Below are positions 9,900 through 18,987 of a stretch of DNA of 64,000 nt, piece by piece. The stretch is from positions 186,001-250,000 of the forward strand of contig JANQPA010000100.1 of assembly GCA_028285545.1 (NCBI GenBank), read 5' to 3'. A program made the position numbers and the translations under genes. The stretch's first letter is position 1. Each line of letters starts with the position of its first letter. Below the pieces are notes generated by a model, which searched no databases, was not told the origin of the DNA, and worked only from the letters and a program-made list of their open reading frames with translations. This DNA comes from Saprospiraceae bacterium (lineage in GTDB: Bacteria > Bacteroidota > Bacteroidia > Chitinophagales > Saprospiraceae).

Positions 9900-10043
9900 C
9901 TAAGCATAGGCTTGAGTAAATAAATAAAAAAGCAAAATAATAACAGCATGCAGGATGAGTACAAAGGCATACAATTGATTCCAGGACTTGAAAACAGGAG
10001 GGCCATTTTCCTGGTTTAAAGGCTCATTCTCATGTGTTTCCAT
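9900..10043 (-). CDS. 47-residue single-span membrane peptide next to the symporter
   Basis: A 48-codon frame from ATG at 10043 to TAG at 9900. The peptide has an acidic, polar N-terminus (METHENEPLNQENGPP), then FKSWNQLY and one hydrophobic span of about 18 residues ending in LFYLFTQAYA. The arrangement PxFKSWxxxY followed by one transmembrane segment resembles small proteins I have seen encoded beside Bacteroidota sodium:solute symporters. It lies 46 bases upstream of the symporter start, so co-translation is likely. I infer an accessory or stabilising subunit; no function is proven. Confidence 0.65.
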   Translation of the reverse strand: METHENEPLNQENGPPVFKSWNQLYAFVLILHAVIILLFYLFTQAYA

Positions 10044-10114
10044 ACTTTTTTGAGACTAAAAATAGATTTATAAAGGAGAGTGAAGAAGTTTTTAACATAT
10101 CTTAACTAGTGGTA

Positions 10115-10262
10115 TAGTAGTCTGGTGGTCTGGTGATTGATTCTTTACTATTCGGAAGTTATCAGAAAGTTGACATACATTCCTGCTAACCTCTTATGAA
10201 TACCAAGTACCTAAAATACTCTTATCACCAGACCACCAGACTACCAGACCACCAGACTACTA
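10115..10262. repeat. inverted repeat of CCAGACCACCAGACTA type
   Basis: The left arm at 10117-10137 reads GTAGTCTGGTGGTCTGGTGAT. Its complement occurs twice, overlapping, on the right: a 21-base match at 10224-10244 and a 20-base match at 10243-10262. The unit itself consists of imperfect TCTGGTGG tandem copies. It lies between the stop of the PIG-L gene and the small membrane peptide and could attenuate read-through. Confidence 0.75.
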
Positions 10263-10263
10263 T

Positions 10264-12798
10264 TTACGGTCTTATCTCCTTACCCAAAGAAATCAAATTG
10301 GTAAACAAACGAAATGCTCCGGGTACACCGGCCGGTAGTTCTCTGAACCACGAATAACCAGTATAGACATAATATCCATCTCCATATTCTGTAACTAGTA
10401 ATCCTCCATCTCTGGCTGGTTCACCAGGATCATTAGAAGATAAGATGGCCTGATAATTTTCATCCCATTCATTTGGAAAATAAAGTCCTCGTTCCTGAAC
10501 CCACCCATCAAAATCTTTGGAAGTGATCTTATTTGGATGATTTAGGACTGGATGATCCGGTTCCAAAATGCGGACTTCAGCATCTTCTACAGAAACTCGG
10601 TCCCGGGAAATTTTTAAGGGATAAGGACCAATTTCTTCCATCGGGAATCCCATTCTGGAAAATCGAGAACTGGTATTATACTGTACGACCATGGTTCCTC
10701 CCCTTTTCACATATTCCATCAATTTTGGTTGATGAAAGCGCAATCTCTTATTGGTATTATAAGCTCTTATTCCCATAATAATCGCATCATATCTTTGGAG
10801 ATTATTGACGGTCATATCCCGATCTTCTAATATTGTTACATCATAGCCGATCTGCTCAAGGGCAGTAGGTACTTCATCTCCCGCGCCCATCACATAACCA
10901 ATTCTATTTCCAGCCTTTTTCAAATTGACTTTTACAATCTTGGTCTTAGATTCCTGGATAACAGTTTGAGTGGGTATATGGTCATAATTTATAAATACCA
11001 TTCCCTTATTAAATTCTCTGTCGCCATATTTAACGATGGGGCGCATGTACCCTTCACTTTGTTCATTAGGAGGAAAAAGTTGGAAAGACACTCTTTTTTC
11101 TTCTCCTTTAAGTTTAAGTTTAAAATCTATTTCTTCAGGCTCAGCTTTCCATCCTGCGGGCAATTCAAGCGTAAGTGTTCCCTCAACATCCGCTTTTCCT
11201 GCTTTGACAATAACACCAACTTCCTTACCTCCCTCTGTTGCAAATAGTACTACCTTTTCAGTAAAGTTGGCAGCTACTGGTGGGATGACTTCAAAAGGCT
11301 GGTATACCTCTCCATAGACAGGATCTGTTCTTTTATATACTACATCTTTTTCTATGGTCAGAGGAGTGCCTTCTACCATCATTTGGAACCTTACCTTAAA
11401 GGTTCGGGGCGTTTCAGGTAATCCTCGGAGTAATTGATTATCTACTTTATAAACTCCTAAACTACCTTCTTCATTCAACCAATAGGGATTGGTTAAGGCA
11501 ATATCCTCAGGAATCACTACCTTTTTTGAAAAGCGTGTACGCTGATTATTCTCAAGTCTTAAATTTAAAGTGCTATCAAATTTTTCAGGAAGAATGGTCA
11601 TTGATACAATAGATAAATCTACACTAGATCGATTGACGGCTTCAAAATTTAAATTGATTTCCTGGCCCGGTGTAACAGAGGTATTGGCAGCCACGACCTC
11701 AAGGTATAATGCCATACAAGCGCTGATCACCTCTTTAATCTCCTTTAATTTTACATTTCTCCAATAGCCATCCTTTAGAGATTTAATCATTTTATAAGCC
11801 TGCAATAAATCAGGCACACTAGATCCTGGATTATCATGATCAAATTCCAATTGTACCCGATTCAAAATCTTCCCAATAGGAGCACCTCCTCTAACTCTTG
11901 TCCAGGTGGTATTAACACCTTCAAACAAGTTGGACTTGTCTTTAGGCATATTTCCTTTAATCAATTCGAGGTATTCCAATTCAGAACCTCTGGTTCCACT
12001 TGAACCAAAACCCTGGCATTTGTGCATACTGCGGCTTTCTGCAGCAATCTCATTATTAGATTTCCCTAAAGAAGGAAAATAAACCCCTACATCCATACTG
12101 GTCAGGTTGGATTTGTCTGCCTTTGCAAATGCGTCTCTTCCTCCAAAAAACCACCATCCTGTATTAAAAAACAGGCGCTTGGGCTGCCAGGTTTCCACAT
12201 ATTTTAATTGTTCAGGGTATATATTGGGGTTATTAACAAGATCAAATGCTTTTACAGAAAGCATGGCAGAAGTAGTATGATGCCCATGATTGGTTCCTGG
12301 TGTACGATGATCAAAGCGGTTAATAATTACATCAGGTTGCCATTTGCGGATACCCCAAACGACATCTGCAAAAACTTCATCCTCATCCCAAATCTTTAAT
12401 GTTTCATCAGGGTGTTTGGAATAGCCAAAATCATTAGCTCTTGTGAACATTTGATTTCCTCCATCTACTCGACGAGCAGCCAGTAGTTCCTGGGTCCTGA
12501 TAACCCCTAATAATTCTCTTATTTCAGATCCAATAAGGTTCTGACCTCCATCTCCTCTTGTTAAAGACAAATAAGCGACATTAGCTTTTACTGAATTAGC
12601 CAAGTAGGAAATCATACGAGTATTTTCATCATCCGGATGTGCTGCCACGTATAGGACCGATCCTAGAAAATTTAATTTCTTAATATCCTCATAAATTTCA
12701 GCAGAGGTCGGCTTTTTGGGAGCCTGGGCTTTTAGTTCTGATATAAAGCCCGTAATAAACAATAGAACCAAGAATATAGAAAATCGATTAAATAACAT
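10264..12798 (-). CDS. secreted PIG-L/LmbE-family deacetylase with C-terminal accessory domains
   Basis: The 844-residue protein starts with a signal peptide (cleavage after ELKAQ, about residue 25). Residues 45-260 form a PIG-L zinc deacetylase domain with the metal motif HPDDE at 54-58 and the second metal ligands in HGHH at 171-174. Residues about 380-600 look like two beta-sandwich modules. The last 200 residues, with YDVTILEDRDM and GGTMVVQYNT, resemble a ThuA/glutamine-amidotransferase-like fold. Such enzymes remove N-acetyl groups from amino sugars. The gene is probably first in a unit with the small membrane peptide and symporter, although a repeat separates them. Exact substrate unknown. 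Confidence 0.88.
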   Translation of the reverse strand: MLFNRFSIFLVLLFITGFISELKAQAPKKPTSAEIYEDIKKLNFLGSVLYVAAHPDDENTRMISYLANSVKANVAYLSLTRGDGGQNLIGSEIRELLGVIRTQELLAARRVDGGNQMFTRANDFGYSKHPDETLKIWDEDEVFADVVWGIRKWQPDVIINRFDHRTPGTNHGHHTTSAMLSVKAFDLVNNPNIYPEQLKYVETWQPKRLFFNTGWWFFGGRDAFAKADKSNLTSMDVGVYFPSLGKSNNEIAAESRSMHKCQGFGSSGTRGSELEYLELIKGNMPKDKSNLFEGVNTTWTRVRGGAPIGKILNRVQLEFDHDNPGSSVPDLLQAYKMIKSLKDGYWRNVKLKEIKEVISACMALYLEVVAANTSVTPGQEINLNFEAVNRSSVDLSIVSMTILPEKFDSTLNLRLENNQRTRFSKKVVIPEDIALTNPYWLNEEGSLGVYKVDNQLLRGLPETPRTFKVRFQMMVEGTPLTIEKDVVYKRTDPVYGEVYQPFEVIPPVAANFTEKVVLFATEGGKEVGVIVKAGKADVEGTLTLELPAGWKAEPEEIDFKLKLKGEEKRVSFQLFPPNEQSEGYMRPIVKYGDREFNKGMVFINYDHIPTQTVIQESKTKIVKVNLKKAGNRIGYVMGAGDEVPTALEQIGYDVTILEDRDMTVNNLQRYDAIIMGIRAYNTNKRLRFHQPKLMEYVKRGGTMVVQYNTSSRFSRMGFPMEEIGPYPLKISRDRVSVEDAEVRILEPDHPVLNHPNKITSKDFDGWVQERGLYFPNEWDENYQAILSSNDPGEPARDGGLLVTEYGDGYYVYTGYSWFRELPAGVPGAFRLFTNLISLGKEIRP

Positions 12799-13108
12799 AA
12801 TGGAATTAATTTTGATTAGAAGAGAGATGAGTGTTTCATCACCCTATTCAAGTTTCCTTTGATTCACAAATATAGAAAGTTATACAGGCAATACAGGGCA
12901 TCCAAGATGTTAAAGATATTTTAATAGTAGCACTATTTGCTGATAAAAGGTGTACTATTTTCTCATTGATCCAATAGTTAAATATTCAGTTTGTGGAAAA
13001 AATATTGGTGTGAAAATTACACTATTCCATTAAAATGTGTTTTTTTGAAACCTAATTACAGAAATTTAGTTTAGTAAATAATGCTTAACTAACAACATCA
13101 TAATCGAT
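12799..13108. other. divergent intergenic region without a gene
   Basis: About 310 bases separate the divergently transcribed PIG-L and GH57 genes. The stretch is AT-rich and should hold both promoters, but I see no perfect TAnnTTTG box, no strong hairpin and no open frame worth reporting. Confidence 0.6.
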
Positions 13109-15538
13109 ATGTCCAACAATAAATTCGTCTGCATTCATGGTCACTTCTACCAACCTCCTAGGGAAAATGCCTGGTTAGAGGTGGTAGAAATCCAAGATAC
13201 AGCTGCTCCCTATCACGATTGGAATGAGCGGATCAATGCCGAGTGTTACGCTCCCAATGTTGCGGCCCGAATCCAGGATCATGAAAATAAGATCATTCGA
13301 ATCCTAAATAATTATACCAAGTTAAGTTTCAACTTTGGCCCTACGCTTCTTTCCTGGATGGAAAAGGAGGACCCCAAAACGTATCAAGCCATTCTGGGTG
13401 CTGATAAAAGCAGTCAGCAAAGTTTCAATGGCCATGGTTCCGCTATAGCACAGGCCTATAATCACATCATTTCTCCTTTAGCAGATTCAAAAGATAAAGA
13501 GACTCAAATCGTCTGGGGTATCCAGGATTTTATACATCGTTTTAAAAGGAGGCCGGAAGGCATGTGGTTGCCTGAAACTGCTGTAGATACCGAAAGTTTA
13601 GAGCTACTAGCCAAGCACGGAATCAAATTTACTATTCTTGCTCCCAGACAGGCTAAGGCTATCAAACACCTGAAGGATAAAGAATGGCATTCTGTTGATG
13701 AAAATTCACTGGATACTCGCCGTCCTTATTATTGTAATCTGCCTTCAGGGAAAAAAATTGCCCTCTTTTTTTATAATGGTCATAATGCCCGGGGGGTTGC
13801 TTTTGAGGGGTATTTGAATAATGGCAAACATTTTGCACAAAGCTTAATCAGTTCTTTCGATCCGAATGATACTCAGCCACAATTGGTTCATATTGCCACT
13901 GATGGAGAAAGCTACGGGCACCATCACCGCCATGGAGAAATGGCCCTGGCCGATTGTATCAATCATATAGAAGAAAACAATCTTGCTAAAATCATCAATT
14001 ATGGGGCCTATTTGGAATTATTCCCACCTGAATATGAAGCTCAGATTCACGAAAATAGTTCATGGAGTTGTGTTCATGGTGTAGAGCGCTGGCGTGCCAA
14101 CTGTGGTTGTAATTCAGGAGGCCACCCTGGATGGAATCAGCTTTGGCGATCTCCACTGAGAGACACACTGGACTGGTTGAGGGAGTCAATTCGTCCCATT
14201 TTTGTTAAATATTGTAAACCCTATTTTGAAGATCCCTGGCAGGTAAGAAACGAATACATAAAGATTATTTTAGACAGGAGTGAAGAAAATGTGGATGCCT
14301 TTATTAAAAAATATGCTAAAAGACCCGTTGATGATTCCGAAAAAATAAGTTTGCTCCGTCTGCTAGAAATGCAAAGGAATGCCATGCTTATGTATACCAG
14401 TTGTGGTTGGTTTTTCGATGAAATTTCTGGTATAGAAACCAATCAGATATTACAGTACGCTAATCGGGCTATTCAATATGCCAAAAAGATATCCGATATT
14501 GAATTACATGATCCCTTTTTGGAAAAACTACAACAGATACCCAGTAATGTCTATGAAAACGGTGCCGGTAGTTATGAAGAGCATATTGCACCAGCCAGCG
14601 TAGATTTGGTAAAAGTAGGAATGCATTATGCCGTCTCCTCTCTTTTCGAGGAATATCCCGAACATCTTGAGTTCTTTAATTTCATTTCTGATATTCAAAG
14701 TTTCGAGTTATTAGAGGCAGGGATACAAAAATTGGCAATTGGCCAGGTAAGTTTAAAATCTAGAATTACCCACGCTAAAAAAGACTTTGGTTTTGCTGTC
14801 TTATATCTAGGTCAACATAATATCATAGGGTATATAAATACTGAAATGCCAGAAGAGCATTTCCAAAATATGCACCAGAAAGTTACCGAGGCTTTCAAGA
14901 ATGCTAATTTAGGAAACGTTATCGCACATATGCAGGAAAGTTTTAGCTCTGAAAAATTCTCCATATGGCATTTGTTTAGGGATGAAAAACGCAAAATCCT
15001 CCAGCAAATTACGGCTACCAACTTAAATAAAATTGAAGGCCTTTACAGGGAAATTTATAATGACAATAACCTATTAATGAAAGGCATAGTCGACAGCAAA
15101 ATCCCCTTACCGAAAGCCTTTCAGGACGCAGTCCAGTTTATTATGAACAAAGAATTATATAATTTCTTTGTGGAAAATGGATTGAATATCCGCCGCTTGG
15201 TTCAACTGGCAGAAGAATTTAAGAAATGGGACATCCAACTTCACGACCCAGACCGGCTCCACTTGGTCATTAGTGAACGTATTTTTGAAGAATTGCAGAA
15301 TGATCAACTGGAAATGGGATCAATAGAAGCTTTGGATAAAATCATTAATATTCTCCAAATCCTACGGTCGATAGGGATTGAGCCGGATATTTGGAGAGCA
15401 CAGAATTATTATTTTTCGCTGCTTAAGAAATATCAAAACGGAGAGAAATCTTTCCCGGGAAGAGCTTTCGAGCAACAATTTCTTGAATTAGGGAATCACT
15501 TGCTCGTTCGAACGGAAAATAAAATTCCTGTACATTAA
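13109..15538 (+). CDS. glycoside hydrolase family 57 protein with DUF3536 domain
   Basis: An 809-residue cytoplasmic-looking enzyme without a signal peptide. The start shows the GH57 hallmark CIHGHFYQPPREN (about 8-20). Other family motifs are MWLPETAVD (about 152-160, with a catalytic-type Glu) and IATDGESYGHHHRHGE (about 263-278). The C-terminal half from about 300 onward is a long helical region matching what databases call DUF3536. GH57 members act on alpha-glucans, so a role in glycogen or maltodextrin handling is likely, but DUF3536 members are uncharacterised as far as I know. It ends near a bidirectional terminator. Confidence 0.87.
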   Translation: MSNNKFVCIHGHFYQPPRENAWLEVVEIQDTAAPYHDWNERINAECYAPNVAARIQDHENKIIRILNNYTKLSFNFGPTLLSWMEKEDPKTYQAILGADKSSQQSFNGHGSAIAQAYNHIISPLADSKDKETQIVWGIQDFIHRFKRRPEGMWLPETAVDTESLELLAKHGIKFTILAPRQAKAIKHLKDKEWHSVDENSLDTRRPYYCNLPSGKKIALFFYNGHNARGVAFEGYLNNGKHFAQSLISSFDPNDTQPQLVHIATDGESYGHHHRHGEMALADCINHIEENNLAKIINYGAYLELFPPEYEAQIHENSSWSCVHGVERWRANCGCNSGGHPGWNQLWRSPLRDTLDWLRESIRPIFVKYCKPYFEDPWQVRNEYIKIILDRSEENVDAFIKKYAKRPVDDSEKISLLRLLEMQRNAMLMYTSCGWFFDEISGIETNQILQYANRAIQYAKKISDIELHDPFLEKLQQIPSNVYENGAGSYEEHIAPASVDLVKVGMHYAVSSLFEEYPEHLEFFNFISDIQSFELLEAGIQKLAIGQVSLKSRITHAKKDFGFAVLYLGQHNIIGYINTEMPEEHFQNMHQKVTEAFKNANLGNVIAHMQESFSSEKFSIWHLFRDEKRKILQQITATNLNKIEGLYREIYNDNNLLMKGIVDSKIPLPKAFQDAVQFIMNKELYNFFVENGLNIRRLVQLAEEFKKWDIQLHDPDRLHLVISERIFEELQNDQLEMGSIEALDKIINILQILRSIGIEPDIWRAQNYYFSLLKKYQNGEKSFPGRAFEQQFLELGNHLLVRTENKIPVH

Positions 15539-15547
15539 AGATAATTG

Positions 15548-15579
15548 GAACAATACTTTTTTAAAAAAAAGTATTGTTC
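15548..15579. terminator. bidirectional terminator between convergent genes
   Basis: A 15-bp perfect stem, GAACAATACTTTTTT at 15548-15562 with its complement at 15565-15579, and a two-base loop. T-runs and A-runs in the stem allow termination on both strands. It reaches into the last codons of the minus-strand phosphoesterase gene. Confidence 0.85.
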
Positions 15580-16433
15580 TTATCACTTTTGCGAACGATC
15601 TGATCATAAAAATCTTCAGGGCTTAACTTCGACTCCTGATCCTCCTCCTCTAATATGTCCTTTACCATTAATCGGCGATTTATTGAATAAAAATCCATTT
15701 CATCATATTCATATATTGACCAGCGTCCCCATTGATATTCCAAGGCAGTCAAATTTTCTACCCAATCTCCTGAATTGAGATAAATTACTTTTTTGCCATT
15801 TACTTCTGTACTTTTCATTTGTGGGCGATGGATATGGCCACATATTACATAGTCATAATCCTTCTCAGCTGCCAGGCGAATAGCGGTATCCTCAAAATCA
15901 CTGATAAATTTAACGGCTCTTTTTACACTACTTTTGACTTTTTTGGCAAAGGATCTCTTGGGGAATCCAAAAAAGCCTCTGATTTTGTTAATCAGCCGGT
16001 TTAGTAAAATTAAATAGTCATAACTTTTTCCTCCGAATCGGGAAATAAAAGGCGAGTACTTAATAAAAAGATCGAAGATATCTCCATGAAAAATCCAGTA
16101 AGATTTCCCCCTTAATTGTAAAACCAATTTATCCCTTAAGTGGATATTTCCTGCTGAAAAATCCGAATATCTGCGCAAAATATCATCATGATTTCCGGTG
16201 ATATAATAAACTTTAGTGCCATTGGAAGCCATTTTTAAAATGCGATGGATAATCTGCAAATGCTCTTTTGGGAAATAGCGTTTTCGGAATTGCCACATAT
16301 CGATGAAATCTCCATTTAGAATGAGGTTTTTCACTTCAATGCTATTTAGATAATTTAGCAACTCCCTTGCATGGCATCCAAAGGTTCCTAGGTGGACATC
16401 TGAAAGTACTACTATATCTAAATCCCGATTCAT
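15561..16433 (-). CDS. LpxH-like metallophosphoesterase (UDP-2,3-diacylglucosamine diphosphatase family)
   Basis: This 290-residue protein has all calcineurin-type metal motifs: SDVHLG at 11-16, GDFID at 41-45, GNHDD at 80-84, FHGDIFD near 112-118 and CGHIHRP near 205-211. Order and length fit the LpxH/LpxH2-like branch, which cleaves UDP-diacylglucosamine to lipid X in lipid A synthesis at the inner membrane face. The close GNHDD and C-terminal region suggest the Bacteroidota LpxH2-like group, so the assignment to lipid A synthesis is likely but not certain. It is divergent from blaI, with a free-standing hairpin in the shared upstream region. Confidence 0.78.
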   Translation of the reverse strand: MNRDLDIVVLSDVHLGTFGCHARELLNYLNSIEVKNLILNGDFIDMWQFRKRYFPKEHLQIIHRILKMASNGTKVYYITGNHDDILRRYSDFSAGNIHLRDKLVLQLRGKSYWIFHGDIFDLFIKYSPFISRFGGKSYDYLILLNRLINKIRGFFGFPKRSFAKKVKSSVKRAVKFISDFEDTAIRLAAEKDYDYVICGHIHRPQMKSTEVNGKKVIYLNSGDWVENLTALEYQWGRWSIYEYDEMDFYSINRRLMVKDILEEEDQESKLSPEDFYDQIVRKSDKNNTFF

Positions 16434-16475
16434 ATATCTTTTTGTACGAAGTTGTAGCGTTCTGTTCTTAAAATA

Positions 16476-16521
16476 AAGATAAGATTAGAGGGTACCGGCC
16501 GGCCCCCTCTAATCTTATCTT
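16476..16521. repeat. 17-bp hairpin in a divergent promoter region
   Basis: A perfect 17-bp inverted repeat (16476-16492 with 16505-16521), AAGATAAGATTAGAGGG and its complement, around a GC-rich loop TACCGGCCGGCC that is itself partly palindromic. It is upstream of both neighbouring genes, so it does not terminate either and lacks a T-run. It could be a protein-binding site, a leader structure or the scar of a mobile element. Confidence 0.75.
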
Positions 16522-16728
16522 CACAGCAAAGCAATCATTTCTTGCCTGCAAATTGCTTCACAATTGTAAATTGTAGGTGAATTAATATTTATTAAATACT
16601 TAACTCCTTATTGATTCTGCGCTTTCCAGGCCATTTGGAGGCTAATTCCTAGTAATTCTTCATCTCAAAATGCCTATTGGATACTTTTTTTTTCGCTTTA
16701 CTTGACAAAACTTTTCTTTTGTTCTATT

Positions 16729-16739
16729 TTTACTGTAAA
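16729..16739. promoter_or_regulatory. candidate BlaI operator upstream of blaI
   Basis: TTTACTGTAAA is a perfect inverted repeat with a one-base centre, 13 bases before the blaI start codon. BlaI/MecI proteins bind palindromes with TAC and GTA half-sites, so autoregulation is plausible. A TTGACA at 16702 may be a -35-like element. A related palindrome precedes the prolyl oligopeptidase gene. Confidence 0.5.
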
Positions 16740-16752
16740 TTTTTTTTCACTT

Positions 16753-17151
16753 ATGAAAGATCACCCATATCAATCTCTAAGTAAAAGAGAACGACAAATT
16801 ATTGAAGCCTTGCATCAATTAGGAGAAGGAAGTGTAAGTGATGTATTAGAAAAAATCCCTAATCCTGCCGGCTATAATTCCGTTAGAATCCTAATGAAAA
16901 TTCTCGAAAAAAAGGGTTTTATCAATCATAGAAAAGAAAAAAATAAATACATCTATCAACCAACTCTAAAGAAAGAAGAAGCAAAAAAATCTGCCATTGA
17001 TCACCTTTTGAAGATACACTTTGATCGCTCAGTACCACAGGTGGTTTCGGCATTATTATCTCATAAAACAATGAGCCCGGAAGAACTGGAGCTTTTGGCT
17101 CAAATGATTGAAAAAGCAAAAAAAGAATCAGAGGATGATGGAGATAGTTGA
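16753..17151 (+). CDS. blaI: BlaI/MecI-family transcriptional repressor
   Basis: A 132-residue protein with a winged-helix DNA-binding domain at the N-terminus (LSKRERQIIEALHQLGEGSV ... NSVRILMKILEKKGFI) and a helical dimerisation tail, as in BlaI and MecI. The ATG at 16753 is chosen because an upstream TTG would add 17 hydrophobic residues foreign to the family. In known systems the repressor is released when its membrane partner peptidase senses a signal and cleaves it. The next gene overlaps its end by 17 bases and encodes such an M56 peptidase, so the two form a classical pair. What they sense here need not be beta-lactams. Confidence 0.9.
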   Translation: MKDHPYQSLSKRERQIIEALHQLGEGSVSDVLEKIPNPAGYNSVRILMKILEKKGFINHRKEKNKYIYQPTLKKEEAKKSAIDHLLKIHFDRSVPQVVSALLSHKTMSPEELELLAQMIEKAKKESEDDGDS

Positions 17152-18895
17152 TAACTTTAGCATACTAACCTTTTTCCCGGATTTGGTACTTAAATCATTT
17201 TTGTTTCTTGTATTTTCAGTAATCATTTTAAAAGTGGTTCCTGTTCATAAAAGTAAGCTCCGGTATCAAATACTAATCTGCATATTTTTAGGTTTGGCCA
17301 TCATACCAATCCTAAATCTATCATCCAATCTCAAATTTTCCTTCTTTGCCTTTCAAAAAGATATTCCCCAAATATCCCAACCTGCATATGAAACATTTTT
17401 GGCCAACCCACAAAAAATAATTCCCTATCAGAAGCCAAACACTAATATGGGTCCGCCACTAATTATGCCCACTAAAGAATCTGTTAGCTTCCAACAACGC
17501 TGGCCCTTTTTTATGATTGCCACATGGATTTTAATTTCTTTCGGCCTGATTGTGAAATTGATAGCAGAAATAATTATTTGGAGAAGCTGGATCACAAAAA
17601 ATAGAAGACCTGCTAGTCAGAATTGGAATAATATTCTTCTCTCCATTAAAGAAGAGCTAAGATTAAAAAAAATGCCTTCCTTATTTTATAGCTCAAGAGT
17701 TCAAACCCCCATCACTTATGGATTTATAAACCCCATTGTAATCGTTCCTATACATGCTGAGGATTGGTCAACAACCAGAAAAAGAATGGTGCTTTTACAT
17801 GAATGCGTTCATATCAAAAGGAATGATTACTTAATAAAGATTTTAATAGGGATAGCTAGATCTATACACTGGTTTAATCCTTTGAGTTGGACATTAAGCC
17901 AACAAGTAAGCTTGGAATGTGAGAGATCCTGTGATGAACAGGTAGTAAATTTGGGTGTATCCAGGCTTACATATGCCAGCGAATTATTAGCCATCGCATC
18001 TTTTCTCAGTCAAAATCGCCCACAAAAAGGAAATCGCCTAAGTATTTCTTTAAGCCATCCCTCCTTTTTACAGCAGCGATTTAAAACCTTACTTCAACCA
18101 AATTTTTCAGAATTTAAAGCAGGAATTTTCTGCTTGAGTTCAGTAATTATTTTACCCATATTATTTTCTTGTTTACATATTCAAACCAGGCTTCCCATTT
18201 TATTTAGTCAAGAAGATCAACTGACTGCACAAATTAACAAGGGAAATGCCAATGCTGTCCAACAGATCCTGGTAGCTTTGGTAGAAAGAAAATCTACGGC
18301 TTCTGCTGAAGCTATTATACCTTTATTGTCTAATGAAAATTCAGCTGTACGTGCCTCGGCTGCCTGGGCATTGGGTCAATTGAAATGTGATAAAGCCATC
18401 ACCCCCTTAACAGAACATATTTCAGATAATGATTCCGAGGTCCAAGAGTCTATTTTATTATCCCTAGCGGAGTACGGCTATAATAAAACTTTTTATTCCA
18501 TAATCCCCTTATTAAAACATTCTGATCCTGATATCCGAAAAGCCTCCCTATGGGCACTTAGTCAAATAGGATGTTTACCAGCATTCTATTACACAAGTCT
18601 CCATTTAGGAGATCCTGACGCTTCAGTCCAACTACTTGCTCGACATTTGCTGAATCACTGGAATAGGCAAAAGCTTCAATATTGGTTATCTGGAAATTTG
18701 AAATATCGGCAAGTTTCCTCTTTATGTACCAATAGTCTGGAGGGGGTAATCCAGTTACAACAAACAGATAAACTTATTAACTGCCTGGCAGGAGAGGATA
18801 GCTATAAACAGCAATTATTACAAAAAGTCCTGGCTAGTAAAGAAAATGAACACCGCATTAATGATTTGAAAAATATCTGGGGAATAATAAAATAA
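17135..18895 (+). CDS. BlaR1-like M56 membrane metallopeptidase with C-terminal HEAT repeats
   Basis: A 586-residue protein with several hydrophobic segments near the N-terminus and a cytoplasmic zinc peptidase motif HECVH at 222-226, followed by HWFNPLSW and ECERSCDEQ, the classical M56/BlaR1 pattern. A hydrophobic segment near 335-355 comes next. The last 200 residues contain HEAT-type helical repeats, e.g. AAWALGQLKCDKAITPL and ASLWALSQIG, in place of the penicillin-binding sensor of true BlaR1. The start is set at the first ATG (17135), which overlaps blaI; a second ATG follows at once. I infer a signal-transducing protease that cleaves the upstream repressor when the HEAT part detects a partner. 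Confidence 0.85.
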   Translation: MMEIVDNFSILTFFPDLVLKSFLFLVFSVIILKVVPVHKSKLRYQILICIFLGLAIIPILNLSSNLKFSFFAFQKDIPQISQPAYETFLANPQKIIPYQKPNTNMGPPLIMPTKESVSFQQRWPFFMIATWILISFGLIVKLIAEIIIWRSWITKNRRPASQNWNNILLSIKEELRLKKMPSLFYSSRVQTPITYGFINPIVIVPIHAEDWSTTRKRMVLLHECVHIKRNDYLIKILIGIARSIHWFNPLSWTLSQQVSLECERSCDEQVVNLGVSRLTYASELLAIASFLSQNRPQKGNRLSISLSHPSFLQQRFKTLLQPNFSEFKAGIFCLSSVIILPILFSCLHIQTRLPILFSQEDQLTAQINKGNANAVQQILVALVERKSTASAEAIIPLLSNENSAVRASAAWALGQLKCDKAITPLTEHISDNDSEVQESILLSLAEYGYNKTFYSIIPLLKHSDPDIRKASLWALSQIGCLPAFYYTSLHLGDPDASVQLLARHLLNHWNRQKLQYWLSGNLKYRQVSSLCTNSLEGVIQLQQTDKLINCLAGEDSYKQQLLQKVLASKENEHRINDLKNIWGIIK

Positions 18896-18923
18896 AGCCT
18901 ATATCGAAAACACAATTAAAACA

Positions 18924-18970
18924 TTTTACATCATAAATTTTTTTTATTAAAAAGTGTAAAAAATTTTACA
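18924..18970. promoter_or_regulatory. candidate BlaI-type operator before the prolyl oligopeptidase gene
   Basis: TGTAAAAAATTTTACA at 18955-18970 has two perfect 7-base half-sites around AA, 17 bases before the start codon. A third half-site TTTTACA lies at 18924-18930. The half-sites match those of the palindrome in front of blaI, suggesting one repressor controls both. This is inference from the sequence pattern. Confidence 0.5.
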
Positions 18971-18987
18971 TTAAAACCGAGCTGATT

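Noticed and set aside
15545-15778. A 77-codon plus-strand frame after the GH57 gene
   Set aside because: It lies antisense to the well-supported LpxH-like gene and covers the terminator; it is a shadow of that gene.
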